A stretch of DNA of 25,259 nt from assembly GCA_024636075.1 (NCBI GenBank), contig JAGXHS010000145.1, positions 1 through 25,259 of the forward strand, written 5' to 3'. This document shows positions 1-8,123 of this stretch, in pieces. Each line of letters begins with the position of its first letter. Within the stretch, counting starts at the first letter, position 1. The DNA is from Propionibacteriaceae bacterium. GTDB lineage: Bacteria > Actinomycetota > Actinomycetes > Propionibacteriales > Propionibacteriaceae. The position numbers were made by a program, and so were the translations under genes. The notes beneath the pieces were generated by a model that searched no databases, had not been told where the DNA came from, and saw only the letters and a list, made by a program, of their open reading frames with translations.

Positions 1-651
1 CAGCCCCATCATCCGGTGCTGGCTGAGGCGTGGCGGAGGTATCCGCAGATTCGCGTCGGTGCCACTGATCTGGTGTGTGAATCGCTGTTGCCGACGGTGA
101 TCGAGCAGAAGGTGACCGGGGCCGAAGCCTTTCGCTCCATTCACCGTCTGACCCATGCCCATGCGGACCCGGCGCCCGGTCCGAGCGCCATGGCAGGGCA
201 CCCGGCGGAGGGGATGCGTCTCCCGCTGTCGGCGGAGCAGTGGCGCCGCATCCCCAGTTGGGAGTTCCTGAGAGCCGGGGTGGAACAGCGGCGCTCGAGC
301 GCACTGTGCGCCGCAGCTGCGCGGGCGGGAAGCCTTGAGCGCACCCTGAGCCACCCCGGAACCGCTGATCGGGCGCTGTGTTCGATTCCCGGGGTCGGCG
401 CGTGGACCTCGGCTCGCACCCGTCAGCAGGCTCACGGCGATGCGGACGCATGGAGTGTCGGCGACTACCACATTCCCCGGATGCTGAGCTGGGGGTTGGT
501 GGGGGAACTGCTCGACGACGACGCCGTCGCCGAAGTGCTGATGCCCTACGCCGGGCACCGCTACCGGGTGGAGCTGCTGATCCGTGCGGTGGGGGCGGGT
601 CCGAACAGGCACGGCCCACGGAAGTCGCTGCCCACGCACTTTCCACGGTGA
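1..651 (+). CDS. DNA-3-methyladenine glycosylase family protein (AlkA-like, HhH-GPD), 5' end missing
   Basis: This is a base-excision repair glycosylase that removes alkylated bases from DNA. The frame is open from base 1, so the start codon and probably the first 70 or so residues lie outside the window; the in-frame GTG at 16 is inside the domain and is probably not the true start. The helix-hairpin-helix is seen as IPGVGAWTSA, followed by VGDYHIPRML, whose Asp aligns with the catalytic Asp of the HhH-GPD family. An EQKVTGAEAF segment earlier in the fragment is typical of actinobacterial members. The C-terminus (YAGHRYRVELLIRAVG) is also in the usual place. The fold assignment is solid; the exact substrate is inferred from the family. 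The stop codon is embedded in a strong hairpin. Confidence 0.85.
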   Translation, partial: QPHHPVLAEAWRRYPQIRVGATDLVCESLLPTVIEQKVTGAEAFRSIHRLTHAHADPAPGPSAMAGHPAEGMRLPLSAEQWRRIPSWEFLRAGVEQRRSSALCAAAARAGSLERTLSHPGTADRALCSIPGVGAWTSARTRQQAHGDADAWSVGDYHIPRMLSWGLVGELLDDDAVAEVLMPYAGHRYRVELLIRAVGAGPNRHGPRKSLPTHFPR

Positions 652-677
652 GCCCCGGGGAGCCGAGGGGCTCACCG
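646..677 (+). terminator. Hairpin at the end of the DNA glycosylase gene
   Basis: An 11-bp perfect stem (CGGTGAGCCCC at 646-656 pairing with GGGGCTCACCG at 667-677, loop of 10) overlaps the TGA stop. No T-run follows, as is common for hairpin terminators in high-GC actinobacteria. It separates the glycosylase from the downstream phosphofructokinase gene. Confidence 0.55.
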
Positions 678-744
678 CACTCGGTGATGAGCCGCCAAGG
701 TCCCCGCGATAGAGTCAAACCACTCAACTGAGCAGGGAGGCACA

Positions 745-1875
745 GTGTCCAAATCCAACAAGCGCATCGGTGTGTTGACGGCGGGCGGTGACAGCCCCGG
801 ACTCAACGCAGCCATCCGCGGCCTCGGCAAGGCAGCGCTCGGCCGACACGGCATGGAGCTGGTCGGCTTCCGCGACGGCGTGCGCGGCCTGGCCGAGAAC
901 CGGTCCATCGAGATGACGCCGGGGAACCTGTCGGGGATCCTCACGATCGGCGGCACCATCCTCGGTACCAGCCGCGACAAGGTCCACAAGATGGTGGTCG
1001 ACGGCGAGCCGCAGGACATGATCCCGACCATCGCGGAGACCTTTGAGAAGAACAAGCTCGACTGCCTCGTCATGCTGGGCGGTGGCGGCACGGCCAAGAA
1101 CGCCATGCGGCTGGCGAAGGCCGGCCTCAACGTGGTGCACCTGCCCAAGACGATCGACAAGGACGTGGCGCACACCGACAACACCTTCGGGTTCTCCACG
1201 GCCCTGGAGATCGCCACCGAGGCCATCGACCGGTTGCACTCCACCGCACACAGCCACCACCGGGTGATCCTCGCGGAGATCATGGGGCACAAGGCGGGCT
1301 GGCTCACGCTGGGAGCGGGCTTGTCGGGCGGAGCCGACATCATCCTGCTCCCCGAGATCCCCTACACCGTCGACTCCATCGCCGAGACCATCCAGGCCCG
1401 CCGCGACCGCGGCACGAACTTCAGCGTGATCGCCGTCGCCGAGGGCGCCAGCGACGTCCTGGCCCACGCCGACATCGCGGCGGCCGAGGCACTCAAGTCG
1501 TCTGCCGACACCCCCGAGGCCAAGCAGGCAGCCAAGGCGCACATGGCCAACGTGCGGGACACCCACCGGGAACACACGTTCCGGCTGGCGCGCGAGCTCG
1601 AGGCGGCGACCGGTCTTGAGAGCCGCGTGACCATCCTCGGCTACGTCCAGCGCGGTGGCACCCCCTGCGCGGAGGACCGGCTGCTGGGAACGCGCATCGG
1701 CTCGGCCGCGGCAGAGCTGATCGCCGACGGCCAGTACGGGATCATGGTGGCCTCCCGCGGCGAGGACACCGCTCCCGTGCCGCTCGAGGACGTGGCCGGC
1801 AACCTTTCGACGGTCCCGCTGGACCACTCCTGGCTGCAGGCGGCCCGCGACGTCGGCACGGGGCTCGGCGACTGA
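745..1875 (+). CDS. 6-phosphofructokinase, long-clade (mixed ATP/PPi group)
   Basis: It phosphorylates fructose 6-phosphate to fructose 1,6-bisphosphate in glycolysis, in the cytoplasm. The protein has 376 residues and starts at GTG, with AGGGAGG 4 bases upstream of the start. The N-terminal nucleotide-binding motif is LTAGGDSPGLNAAI (11-24), R77 sits in GTSR, and the catalytic segment is PKTIDKD (134-140) with D138 as the presumed base. MGHKAGW and PEIPY are typical of this clade. The donor site is odd: the loop equivalent to E. coli GGDGS reads GGGGT (112-116), so the Mg-binding Asp103 equivalent is Gly114. Gly is kept at the 104 position as in ATP enzymes, whereas Lys135 occupies the Gly124 position as in PPi enzymes. 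The donor, ATP or pyrophosphate, therefore cannot be read off. A single-gene transcription unit seems likely. Confidence 0.93.
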   Translation: MSKSNKRIGVLTAGGDSPGLNAAIRGLGKAALGRHGMELVGFRDGVRGLAENRSIEMTPGNLSGILTIGGTILGTSRDKVHKMVVDGEPQDMIPTIAETFEKNKLDCLVMLGGGGTAKNAMRLAKAGLNVVHLPKTIDKDVAHTDNTFGFSTALEIATEAIDRLHSTAHSHHRVILAEIMGHKAGWLTLGAGLSGGADIILLPEIPYTVDSIAETIQARRDRGTNFSVIAVAEGASDVLAHADIAAAEALKSSADTPEAKQAAKAHMANVRDTHREHTFRLARELEAATGLESRVTILGYVQRGGTPCAEDRLLGTRIGSAAAELIADGQYGIMVASRGEDTAPVPLEDVAGNLSTVPLDHSWLQAARDVGTGLGD

Positions 1876-1959
1876 GGAGGAGCCGCTCAGGGCGGTAAAT
1901 GTGGTCCACGCCGGACGCCGACGATCAGGGTCAGACGCGCGCCCAGTGTGGATGGGCGG

Positions 1960-2823
1960 TCACGATCGTGACCGACTGGGTCCCCTCTCTTCGGTTCCTC
2001 GCTGTTCTGTTCCTCTCTGGGAGTACCAGAGTCGGGCCGATCCCGCGAGGACGACGATGAACCCGGCAAGGGTCAGCCATGTGAGCGGCCGGTCGGTGAA
2101 GAATTCGGCACGCGCCCGCACGGCGGCGATCAGGATGAGCCCGATCATGATCATCTCGACCTGGAGCATGAGCCTGACGGTGATCCATCTCGGGTCGGCG
2201 AATACGCCCAGACCCGCGCTGCCCAGGCAGAAGATGGCGCCCAGCACGCGACAAGTGAGCGGGGTCAGCAGCCACGGCCAGACGGGGATGACCTGGGTCG
2301 GCGCGAGGAACATGACGACGCCCGTGACCAGAGCGGCCAGACCGGTCAGTCCGATGATCCATCGGGTGGCCCCGGCGAGACGCTGCTCGCCCGCAGTCGG
2401 GGGCGTGGCCACGCGGTTGTTGGCCAACCAGGCGCCGAGGACCAGGAACGGGGCGGCGAAGTAGAGGGCTGCCCACAGCCAGAACGCCACGTGGCCATGG
2501 TTGAACTTGTCCCAGTGCAGGAGCGTGGCCACACCGAGCAGGGAGGCGAACAGGGCGACGGACAGGAATCCGGTCTTGGCGGGGGCCCACCGGTGTTCGC
2601 GGGGCACCCGAATGAAGAAGTAGAAGCCGCCCAGGTAGGCCGAGGCCAGGACCATGGGTGTCATCGTCGGCTTGATCGTCCAGGCGAACAGTCGGTGGGT
2701 CTGGTCCGGGAACGGGTAGAGGATCACGAACGCGACGATCAGGAATGGGGCGATGAACCACGCCAGCCCCTTGGTGTAGCTGAGGATTCGATCATCGCGG
2801 ACAACCGGTGGGCTGCCAGCCAT
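1960..2823 (-). CDS. Multi-spanning membrane protein of unknown function
   Basis: I do not recognise a named family. The product has 287 residues from the ATG at 2823, chosen because a GAGAGG sequence lies at the right distance upstream and because upstream in-frame starts add only a polar stretch. About eight hydrophobic segments alternate with short loops, for example WFIAPFLIVAFVILYPF, MTPMVLASAYLGGFYFFI, AFWLWAALYFAAPFLVLGAW and TWLTLAGFIVVLAG, so it is an integral membrane protein. The C-terminus is a short polar tail repeating QRGTE-type residues. It is transcribed divergently from the DUF5995-like gene with about 100 bp between them, and converges on the phosphofructokinase gene. Function is unknown. 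Confidence 0.75.
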   Translation of the reverse strand: MAGSPPVVRDDRILSYTKGLAWFIAPFLIVAFVILYPFPDQTHRLFAWTIKPTMTPMVLASAYLGGFYFFIRVPREHRWAPAKTGFLSVALFASLLGVATLLHWDKFNHGHVAFWLWAALYFAAPFLVLGAWLANNRVATPPTAGEQRLAGATRWIIGLTGLAALVTGVVMFLAPTQVIPVWPWLLTPLTCRVLGAIFCLGSAGLGVFADPRWITVRLMLQVEMIMIGLILIAAVRARAEFFTDRPLTWLTLAGFIVVLAGSARLWYSQRGTEQRGTEERGPSRSRS

Positions 2824-2926
2824 GGCATTCCGTCCTCTCAACTCGCCTTCGCGCGCACCACCACGGCACACCCATCGGCGATCTGATAAGGGTACCCTCA
2901 GTCACGGGCGAGAGGAAGGGATCGAC

Positions 2927-3709
2927 ATGACTGCAACGCCGGACCATGACGAAGCCGACTCGATCGACGCCGTGGTGGCCCTGATGCAGGCCCGGTTGGA
3001 CACGCTCCCGCCCGACCGGGAGGCCCAGCGAGAGTTCCTCGGCACCTACCGCCGGACTACCGCAGCCGTCGGTGCCGCCATCCAGGACGGGGTCTTCGAG
3101 GACCCTGCCTGGGTGCTGACGTGGGATGTCGCCTTTGCCGGGCTCTACCTCGACGCGCTGGCTGCCGACATCTCCGGCGAGGGGGGCGTGCCGCGCCCGT
3201 GGCGTCTGGCCTTCGACGCCCCCGCATCGCTGCCGCCGCTGCGCCATGTCCTGCTGGGCATCAACGCACACGTCAACTACGACCTTCCCCAGGCATTGTT
3301 GGCGGTGATCTCAGATGAGGACTTCGCCGACGACGCGCTGCTTGTCCGGCGTCGACGCGACCACGAGCGTATCGACGGGGTGTTGTCCGGTCGAGTGGCC
3401 GCCGAGGATGTCGAACTGTCCACCCGGTCAGCCCGGACTCTGCTCGACAGAGCGTTGCGGCCGCTGAACCGCTCAGCCTCTCGCCGATTCCTGCGCGAGT
3501 CCCGGGAGAAGGTGTGGCACAACACCTTCGAACTCCATCGGGCCCGGGCAATGGGCCCAGAGGCGTTCGCGGTCCGCTTGGGGGAACTCGAAGTGCTGAG
3601 CGCCGCCAAGATCAACGAGCTCCTCACCCCGGGACAGGTCCTCCTGCGCCTGGCCGTCTCAGGCTTCGGGGTGCTGCTCCCGCCACCCGTGCCGTCGGTC
3701 AAGCTCTGA
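2927..3709 (+). CDS. DUF5995 family protein
   Basis: The protein has 260 residues, is soluble and mostly alpha-helical, with no signal peptide or membrane segment. The segment INAHVNYDLPQAL near the middle (about residues 108-120) is the hallmark of the actinobacterial DUF5995 family, and the remaining helices with conserved Trp (WHNTFELHRA) fit. The start ATG at 2927 is preceded by AGGAAGGG at a good distance; an in-frame upstream extension to 2822 would run through the divergent promoter region and is rejected. Biochemical function is not established for the family. It stands alone between a divergent membrane protein gene and a decayed gene remnant. Confidence 0.8.
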   Translation: MTATPDHDEADSIDAVVALMQARLDTLPPDREAQREFLGTYRRTTAAVGAAIQDGVFEDPAWVLTWDVAFAGLYLDALAADISGEGGVPRPWRLAFDAPASLPPLRHVLLGINAHVNYDLPQALLAVISDEDFADDALLVRRRRDHERIDGVLSGRVAAEDVELSTRSARTLLDRALRPLNRSASRRFLRESREKVWHNTFELHRARAMGPEAFAVRLGELEVLSAAKINELLTPGQVLLRLAVSGFGVLLPPPVPSVKL

Positions 3710-3829
3710 CGGGTGGTCCGGCTCTCCCGGACTCGCAGTACCACGGTTGCTCCGTGGTCCTTCACCAATCTGTCGCCAGGCACTGAACGGTCCAAGAGAT
3801 CACGCCGACCTACTGCTGTAACCCCACCC

Positions 3830-4197
3830 TCGACGACGGTGTCGGTGGTGACAGTGATCGACGTCAACGCAAGGATCGTGCCCTTGATGGCACGACGTTG
3901 TCACCGGGTGAAACCGAGGGTCTTTCCTTCGCCGTGGGAGAGCAAGTCCCCAACGGCCCCTGGGACGCATTGATCACGGTGCGCAGCGGACTGCTGGAGG
4001 AGTCAGTCGAGACATCGTTGACGTTTCCCGACGTCGGCGATGGTCCTCGCATCCCTGTGAGCGGAGGCTTCTGGTGGTGGCTGGCGGCGCTGCTGGCAGC
4101 GGTGGCGCTGGGGGTGGCGATATGGGCCAAGATGATCAGACGGCCATCTGCGCCCAATTCAGACGACCACGACGGTTACACGCATCTGATCGCCTGA
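3830..4197 (+). pseudogene. Decayed C-terminal remnant of a membrane-anchored beta-domain protein
   Basis: The final 100 codons (frame open from a TTG at 3898) read as DGTTLSPGETEGLSFAV, then LPNGPW-like VPNGPWDALITVRSGLLEES, then TFPD, then one transmembrane helix (FWWWLAALLAAVALGVAIWA) and a short charged tail. This order of an Ig-like beta domain, a membrane helix and a cytoplasmic tail is seen at the end of many actinobacterial cell-surface proteins. Upstream, similar sequence (VTVIDVNARIVPL) continues in the next frame, so one frameshift near 3875 is needed to join the pieces. No start or ribosome-binding site fits, and most of the N-terminal part is missing. I read it as a remnant; a very short real gene starting at the TTG is the alternative. 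Confidence 0.45.
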
Positions 4198-4251
4198 ACC
4201 TCGACAGCCTGACCCCTTGCGCATTTCCGGCTGAGAGGGCTCAGTGGCGTG

Positions 4252-4265
4252 CCGGACGCGTCCGG
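4252..4265. promoter_or_regulatory. Perfect 14-bp palindrome upstream of the hydrogenase operon
   Basis: CCGGACGCGTCCGG is its own reverse complement. It lies about 235 bp before the first hydrogenase gene and 55 bp after the remnant gene. It could be an operator or part of a terminator; nothing in the sequence decides between these. A small CTGAG/CTCAG hairpin lies just before it at 4231-4244. Confidence 0.3.
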
Positions 4266-4320
4266 TCGGCAACTGTTGTCCCCGTCGAACCCGGGGAGCC
4301 CGGAACGGACCAATTCCCGG

Positions 4321-4434
4321 CAAGCCCCGCGCCCGCCTCGCCACGGTGATAAATCCCACAAGCTTCGCGGCCGCCTCGCCACGGTGACAAACCCCACAAG
4401 CCTCGCGGTCGCCTCGCCGCGGTGATAAATTGGA
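4321..4434 (+). repeat. Three tandem 38-bp repeats in the hydrogenase operon leader region
   Basis: Units run 4321-4358, 4359-4396 and 4397-4434. The shared core is CAAGC..CGCGG/C.CGCCTCGCC.CGGTGA.AAA, with a few substitutions between copies. The last unit contains TGATAAATT, which resembles an extended -10 element (TG-n-TAAATT) and would place a transcript start about 60 bp before the first hydrogenase gene. This part of the 300-bp gap between 4198 and 4498 contains no plausible gene. Whether the repeats bind a regulator is unknown. Confidence 0.7.
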
Positions 4435-4498
4435 CGCACAGCGGAGCCTCGCACGCGCCCACCGACGAGCCGAGGGGCGCCGCTCGGGAGGAGTCCCG

Positions 4499-5683
4499 AT
4501 GACCATCCGGACGCCACTGACCTTGGCAACCGTCCACCCCGACAAAGGGCTGCGCGCGGCCCTCGGGCAGGCCCCCATCGAGGTCCTCGAGGAGGTGGAC
4601 CGCTCCGGGATCCGGGGCCGCGGGGGAGCCGGCTTCAGCACCGGACTCAAGTGGAGGCTGGCGTCCGAGGCGCCCGCCCCGGACGGCCGTCGCCACGTCG
4701 TGTGCAACGCGGACGAGGGGGAGCCGGGCACGGTCAAGGACCGCGCGTTGTTGAGTGAGCTGCCCGACCTCGTCTTGGAGGGCATGACAATCGCGGCCTG
4801 GGCCATCGGGGCCAACAACGGGGTCGTCTACCTGCGGGGCGAGTACGTGTACCTGCGAGACGGGCTCGAGGACTGCCTGGCCCGCCGCCGGGCGTCCGGC
4901 CTGCTCGGCCACGACATTCTGGGCACCCCGGGATTCGACTTCGACATCCACATCCGGCTCGGGTCGGGAGCCTACGTCTGCGGTGAGGAGACTGCCCTCC
5001 TCGAGAGCCTTGAGGGACGCCGCGGCGAACCTCGCAACCGGTTCCCCTACCCGGTCGTCCGGGGCCTCGACCAGGCGCCCACGATCGTGAACAACGTCGA
5101 GACCTTGGCGTGGGTGCCGGCGATCATGGCGCGTGGGGCCGACTGGTTCGCCGGCATCGGGACGCCGGGGTCCACGGGTCCCAAGCTGCTCAGCATCTCC
5201 GGCGACGTCGCGCGTCGGGGGGTCTACGAGTTCCCCTTCGGGGTCACCGTCCGCGAGCTGCTCGAGGCATCCGGCGGCGAGGACGCCCACGCCGTCGTCG
5301 TCGGCGGGGCGTGCGGCGTGTGCGTCCCGGCTGTGGATTTCGCCCGCGAGATCAGCTACGAGGAAATCAGCACCGGGGGAGCGATCATCGTGCTGGGCCC
5401 GGGCCGCGATCTGCTCGACGTCGCCGAGAACTTCCTGGAGTTCTTCGTCGACGAGTCGTGCGGGCAGTGCACCCCCTGCAGGCTCGGCAATCCCGTGCTC
5501 CTGGAGGGGGTCCGGTCGCTGAGGCGCGGCGAGTGCACAGCCGAACGGCTCGGCGAGCTGCAGCATCTGGGGCGCACCATGCAGGACGCCTCCAAGTGCG
5601 GGCTGGGCCAGACCAGCCCCAACTTCTTCCTCTCGCTCGTGGACCGGTTCGGTCCCGAGATCATCGACCGAATCCCCGTCTGA
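4499..5683 (+). CDS. hydB: NADH-binding flavin subunit of a trimeric [FeFe] hydrogenase (HydB/NuoF-like)
   Basis: It carries FMN, oxidises NADH (or reduces NAD+) and passes electrons to the catalytic subunit. The 394-residue protein matches the NuoF 51-kDa core: RGRGGAGF (39-46) and NADEGEPGTVKDR (70-82) form the NADH/FMN site, GSGAYVCGEETALLES follows, and the SLBB domain is in the middle. The C-terminal [4Fe-4S] cluster is bound by C321, C324, C327 and C367 (ESCGQCTPC and SKCGLGQ). It lacks the N-terminal thioredoxin-like [2Fe-2S] domain and the C-terminal bacterial-ferredoxin domain of bifurcating HydB subunits. GGGAGGAG lies just before the ATG at 4499. The gene ends 11 bases before the catalytic subunit gene. 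A complex I origin is excluded by the neighbouring hydrogenase gene. Confidence 0.93.
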   Translation: MTIRTPLTLATVHPDKGLRAALGQAPIEVLEEVDRSGIRGRGGAGFSTGLKWRLASEAPAPDGRRHVVCNADEGEPGTVKDRALLSELPDLVLEGMTIAAWAIGANNGVVYLRGEYVYLRDGLEDCLARRRASGLLGHDILGTPGFDFDIHIRLGSGAYVCGEETALLESLEGRRGEPRNRFPYPVVRGLDQAPTIVNNVETLAWVPAIMARGADWFAGIGTPGSTGPKLLSISGDVARRGVYEFPFGVTVRELLEASGGEDAHAVVVGGACGVCVPAVDFAREISYEEISTGGAIIVLGPGRDLLDVAENFLEFFVDESCGQCTPCRLGNPVLLEGVRSLRRGECTAERLGELQHLGRTMQDASKCGLGQTSPNFFLSLVDRFGPEIIDRIPV

Positions 5684-5694
5684 CGGGAGTCACC

Positions 5695-7605
5695 ATGACA
5701 ACCAGCATCCCCCTGCCGACGGAGGCCCCCGCTACGGTCGGGGCAACCGTCCGGGCCACCATCAACGGCCGTGAGGTCGAGGTCGGCAGCGGCACGACCG
5801 TCCTGGAGGCGGCCCACGCCTGCGGCGTCTCAATTCCCACGCTGTGCCACCACCCCGACCTGATCGACGTCGGCGTGTGTCGGGTCTGCGTCGTCGAGGT
5901 CGCAGGTCAGAAGAACCTGCAGCCCAGCTGCGTGTTCCCGATCACCGAGGAGCTCGAGGTCAGCACGCACACCCCACGGGTCGCTGCTGCGCGCCGCGAC
6001 ATCATCGACCTGCTGCTCAGCGAGCACTGCGGCGACTGCCGGACGTGCGCCCGCAACGGCACGTGCGAACTCCAGGACCTCGCTGCCGATTACGGCGTCG
6101 ACCACTACCGCTTCGGTCAGCGGACCGAGCCGGTGTTCGTCCGCGACGACACCGGCCCTTCGATCGTGTTCGACCCCGACAAGTGCATCCTGTGCCTGCG
6201 CTGCGTCCGCACCTGCGCCGAGCTGCAGGGCGTCTGGGCACTCGGGGTGACCGGCCGGGGCGCCGGGGTCCGCGTGACCACCTTCGCCGACCTTCCACTG
6301 TCGTCGGAGTTCTGCATCAACTGCGGCCAGTGCCTGAACCGCTGCCCCACGGCGGCGCTCACGGCGGTGGACGTCACCGCCCGTGTCCGCGCCGCACTCG
6401 AGGACCCGCGCAAGCACGTTGTGATCCAGACCGCGCCTGCGCCGCGGGCCGCGCTCGGCGAGGAGTTCGGGCTGCCCCCGGGCACCCCCGTGACCTGGCA
6501 GCTCAACACCGCGCTGCGAGAACTGGGCTTCGACAAGGTGTTCGACACGACCTTCGCGGCCGACCTGACGATCATCGAGGAGGGCGTCGAGCTGATCGAG
6601 CGGCTGTACCACGCCCTCGTGCTGGGCGAGCCGGACACCGCCCTGCCGATGTTCACCTCCTGCAGCCCTGGCTGGGTCAAGTTCCTCGAGCACGGGTTCC
6701 CGGAGTACCTGCCCCACCTGTCCACCTGCAAGAGCCCGCAGCAGATGTTCGGGACCCTGATCAAGACCTGGTACGCCGATCGCAACGGTCTCGATCCCGC
6801 CGACGTCGTCTCGGTGGCGCTGATGCCGTGCGTCGCGAAGAAGTTCGAGGCGTCCCGCCCCGAGCTGACCGACAGCGGCTTCGCCGACGTCGACCTCGTA
6901 CTCACCGCCCGCGAGCTGGCAAAGATGCTACGCCAGCAGGGCATTGACCTGCCGTCCGAACCCACGAGCGACTTCGACGACCCGTTCGGGACGGCGACCG
7001 GCTCCGGCGTCATCTTCGGCGCCACGGGCGGGGTGATGGAGGCTGCTCTCCGCACGGTCCTCGAGCTGGTGACCGGCGAGCCCGTCGAGGATCTGTACGC
7101 CCACGCCGACATCACGCCGGTCCGTGGGTTCGACGACGTCCGGCTCGTCGAGCTCACGATCCCGGACGCCGTGGGTCCCGTCCCGTCACTACTCGCCGAC
7201 CTCGTCCCCGACTGGGACTGGCTGCGGGGCGTCACACTCCGCGTGGCGGTCGCCCATGGCACGGCCACCGCTCGCCGCGTGGTCGAGGACATCCGTGCAG
7301 GAGGGCGCTTCGCCGGGTGCCACTTCATCGAGTTCATGGCCTGCCCGGGAGGTTGTCTGGGCGGAGGCGGGCAGCCGATCCCGACGAGCCTTGAGATCCG
7401 GAAGGCTCGCGCCCGGGCGATCTACGCCGAGGATGCCGCGTACGGCAAGGCAGGGCACGCCCGGAAGAGCCACGAGAACCCGGCCGTGCAGCGCCTCTAC
7501 GCCGAGCTGCTGACCGACGGACCCGGCGGCGCGACCAGTCACCGCCTGCTCCACACCGGCTACACGGCCCGCGGGACGTTCCTGCCCACCGGCCAGAAGG
7601 GATGA
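5695..7605 (+). CDS. hydA: [FeFe] hydrogenase catalytic subunit with NuoG-like N-terminus (HydA)
   Basis: It makes or consumes H2 at an H-cluster and is expected to be cytoplasmic because no signal is visible. The protein has 636 residues. In order: plant-type [2Fe-2S] domain (C51, C62, C65, C79), His-Cys [4Fe-4S] motif (H111, C115, C118, C124), 2[4Fe-4S] ferredoxin domain (C164, C167, C170, C174 and C207, C210, C213, C217), then the H-cluster domain with TSCSPGW (321-327), MPCVAKKFE (377-385) and EFMACPGGCLGGGGQP (546-561), and the small-subunit-like C-terminus (HARKSHENPAVQRLY). The start is the ATG at 5695 after CGGGAG; a longer open frame upstream only overlaps hydB out of frame. L1 has Ser324 where many enzymes have a second Cys. 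It ends in ATGA with hydC. Confidence 0.95.
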   Translation: MTTSIPLPTEAPATVGATVRATINGREVEVGSGTTVLEAAHACGVSIPTLCHHPDLIDVGVCRVCVVEVAGQKNLQPSCVFPITEELEVSTHTPRVAAARRDIIDLLLSEHCGDCRTCARNGTCELQDLAADYGVDHYRFGQRTEPVFVRDDTGPSIVFDPDKCILCLRCVRTCAELQGVWALGVTGRGAGVRVTTFADLPLSSEFCINCGQCLNRCPTAALTAVDVTARVRAALEDPRKHVVIQTAPAPRAALGEEFGLPPGTPVTWQLNTALRELGFDKVFDTTFAADLTIIEEGVELIERLYHALVLGEPDTALPMFTSCSPGWVKFLEHGFPEYLPHLSTCKSPQQMFGTLIKTWYADRNGLDPADVVSVALMPCVAKKFEASRPELTDSGFADVDLVLTARELAKMLRQQGIDLPSEPTSDFDDPFGTATGSGVIFGATGGVMEAALRTVLELVTGEPVEDLYAHADITPVRGFDDVRLVELTIPDAVGPVPSLLADLVPDWDWLRGVTLRVAVAHGTATARRVVEDIRAGGRFAGCHFIEFMACPGGCLGGGGQPIPTSLEIRKARARAIYAEDAAYGKAGHARKSHENPAVQRLYAELLTDGPGGATSHRLLHTGYTARGTFLPTGQKG

Positions 7606-8123
7606 TGGCCATGCAGCTGGATCTGCCCGACACCGTCGCCGAGGAGGGCGCCGAGCTGGTTGCCGCGATCGATGACATCGTGGCGCGCCACGGCGCCAAG
7701 CGCGGCGAGTTGCTGCCGATCCTGCAGGACCTCCTCGCCGAGCGCGGTGAGATCAGCGACCTGGCCATGCAGGTGGTCGCCGACCGGCTCGGGGCCGCGC
7801 CATCGGAGGTGCAGGGCGTCGTGACCTTCTACTCCTTCCTCGGAGTGGAGAAGCGCGGACGCCACGTGATCCGGCTGTGCCACACGCTGAGCTGCGTGAT
7901 GGCAGGGACGCGCGACGTCGCGGCCGCGCTCGAGGATGAGCTCGGGATCCCGTTCGGCGGCACGACCCCCGACGGCATGTTCACGCTGGAGTGGGCGAAC
8001 TGCATCGGCATGTGCAGCACGCCGCCCGCCCTACTCCTGGATGCCGAGGCGCTCGGCGGCGTCACCCCCGCCCACGTCAGGGAGGTCATCGCGGCCCTGC
8101 GCGCCGAGGGCGTCCACGGGTGA
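7602..8123 (+). CDS. hydC: 24-kDa-like [2Fe-2S] subunit of the hydrogenase (HydC/NuoE-like)
   Basis: A thioredoxin-fold subunit of 173 residues that completes the NADH-dependent hydrogenase. The helical N-terminal domain is followed by the thioredoxin-like [2Fe-2S] domain with C93 and C98 (CHTLSC) and C134 and C138 (CIGMC). GVVTFYSFL is the typical NuoE segment. The ATG at 7602 overlaps the hydA stop as ATGA; ATGs at 7605 and 7611 are equally possible starts because the AAGG stretch sits only a few bases upstream. The stop overlaps the start of the next gene as GTGA, so all four genes of the operon are probably translated together. Together with hydB and hydA it forms a minimal HydABC set. 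Confidence 0.93.
   Translation: MMAMQLDLPDTVAEEGAELVAAIDDIVARHGAKRGELLPILQDLLAERGEISDLAMQVVADRLGAAPSEVQGVVTFYSFLGVEKRGRHVIRLCHTLSCVMAGTRDVAAALEDELGIPFGGTTPDGMFTLEWANCIGMCSTPPALLLDAEALGGVTPAHVREVIAALRAEGVHG

Noticed and set aside
724..1827. Long minus-strand open frame over the phosphofructokinase gene
   Set aside because: It is a shadow of high third-position GC on the other strand; the plus-strand frame has all family motifs and a ribosome-binding site.
4241..5566. Long minus-strand open frame over hydB
   Set aside because: Its composition is low-complexity and it reads the 38-bp repeats as protein; the plus-strand NuoF-like frame is the real gene.
5110..5694. Apparent 195-residue N-terminal extension of the [FeFe] hydrogenase catalytic subunit
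   Set aside because: It is an out-of-frame reading of hydB, rich in Arg; the [2Fe-2S] domain begins shortly after the ATG at 5695, which has its own ribosome-binding site.
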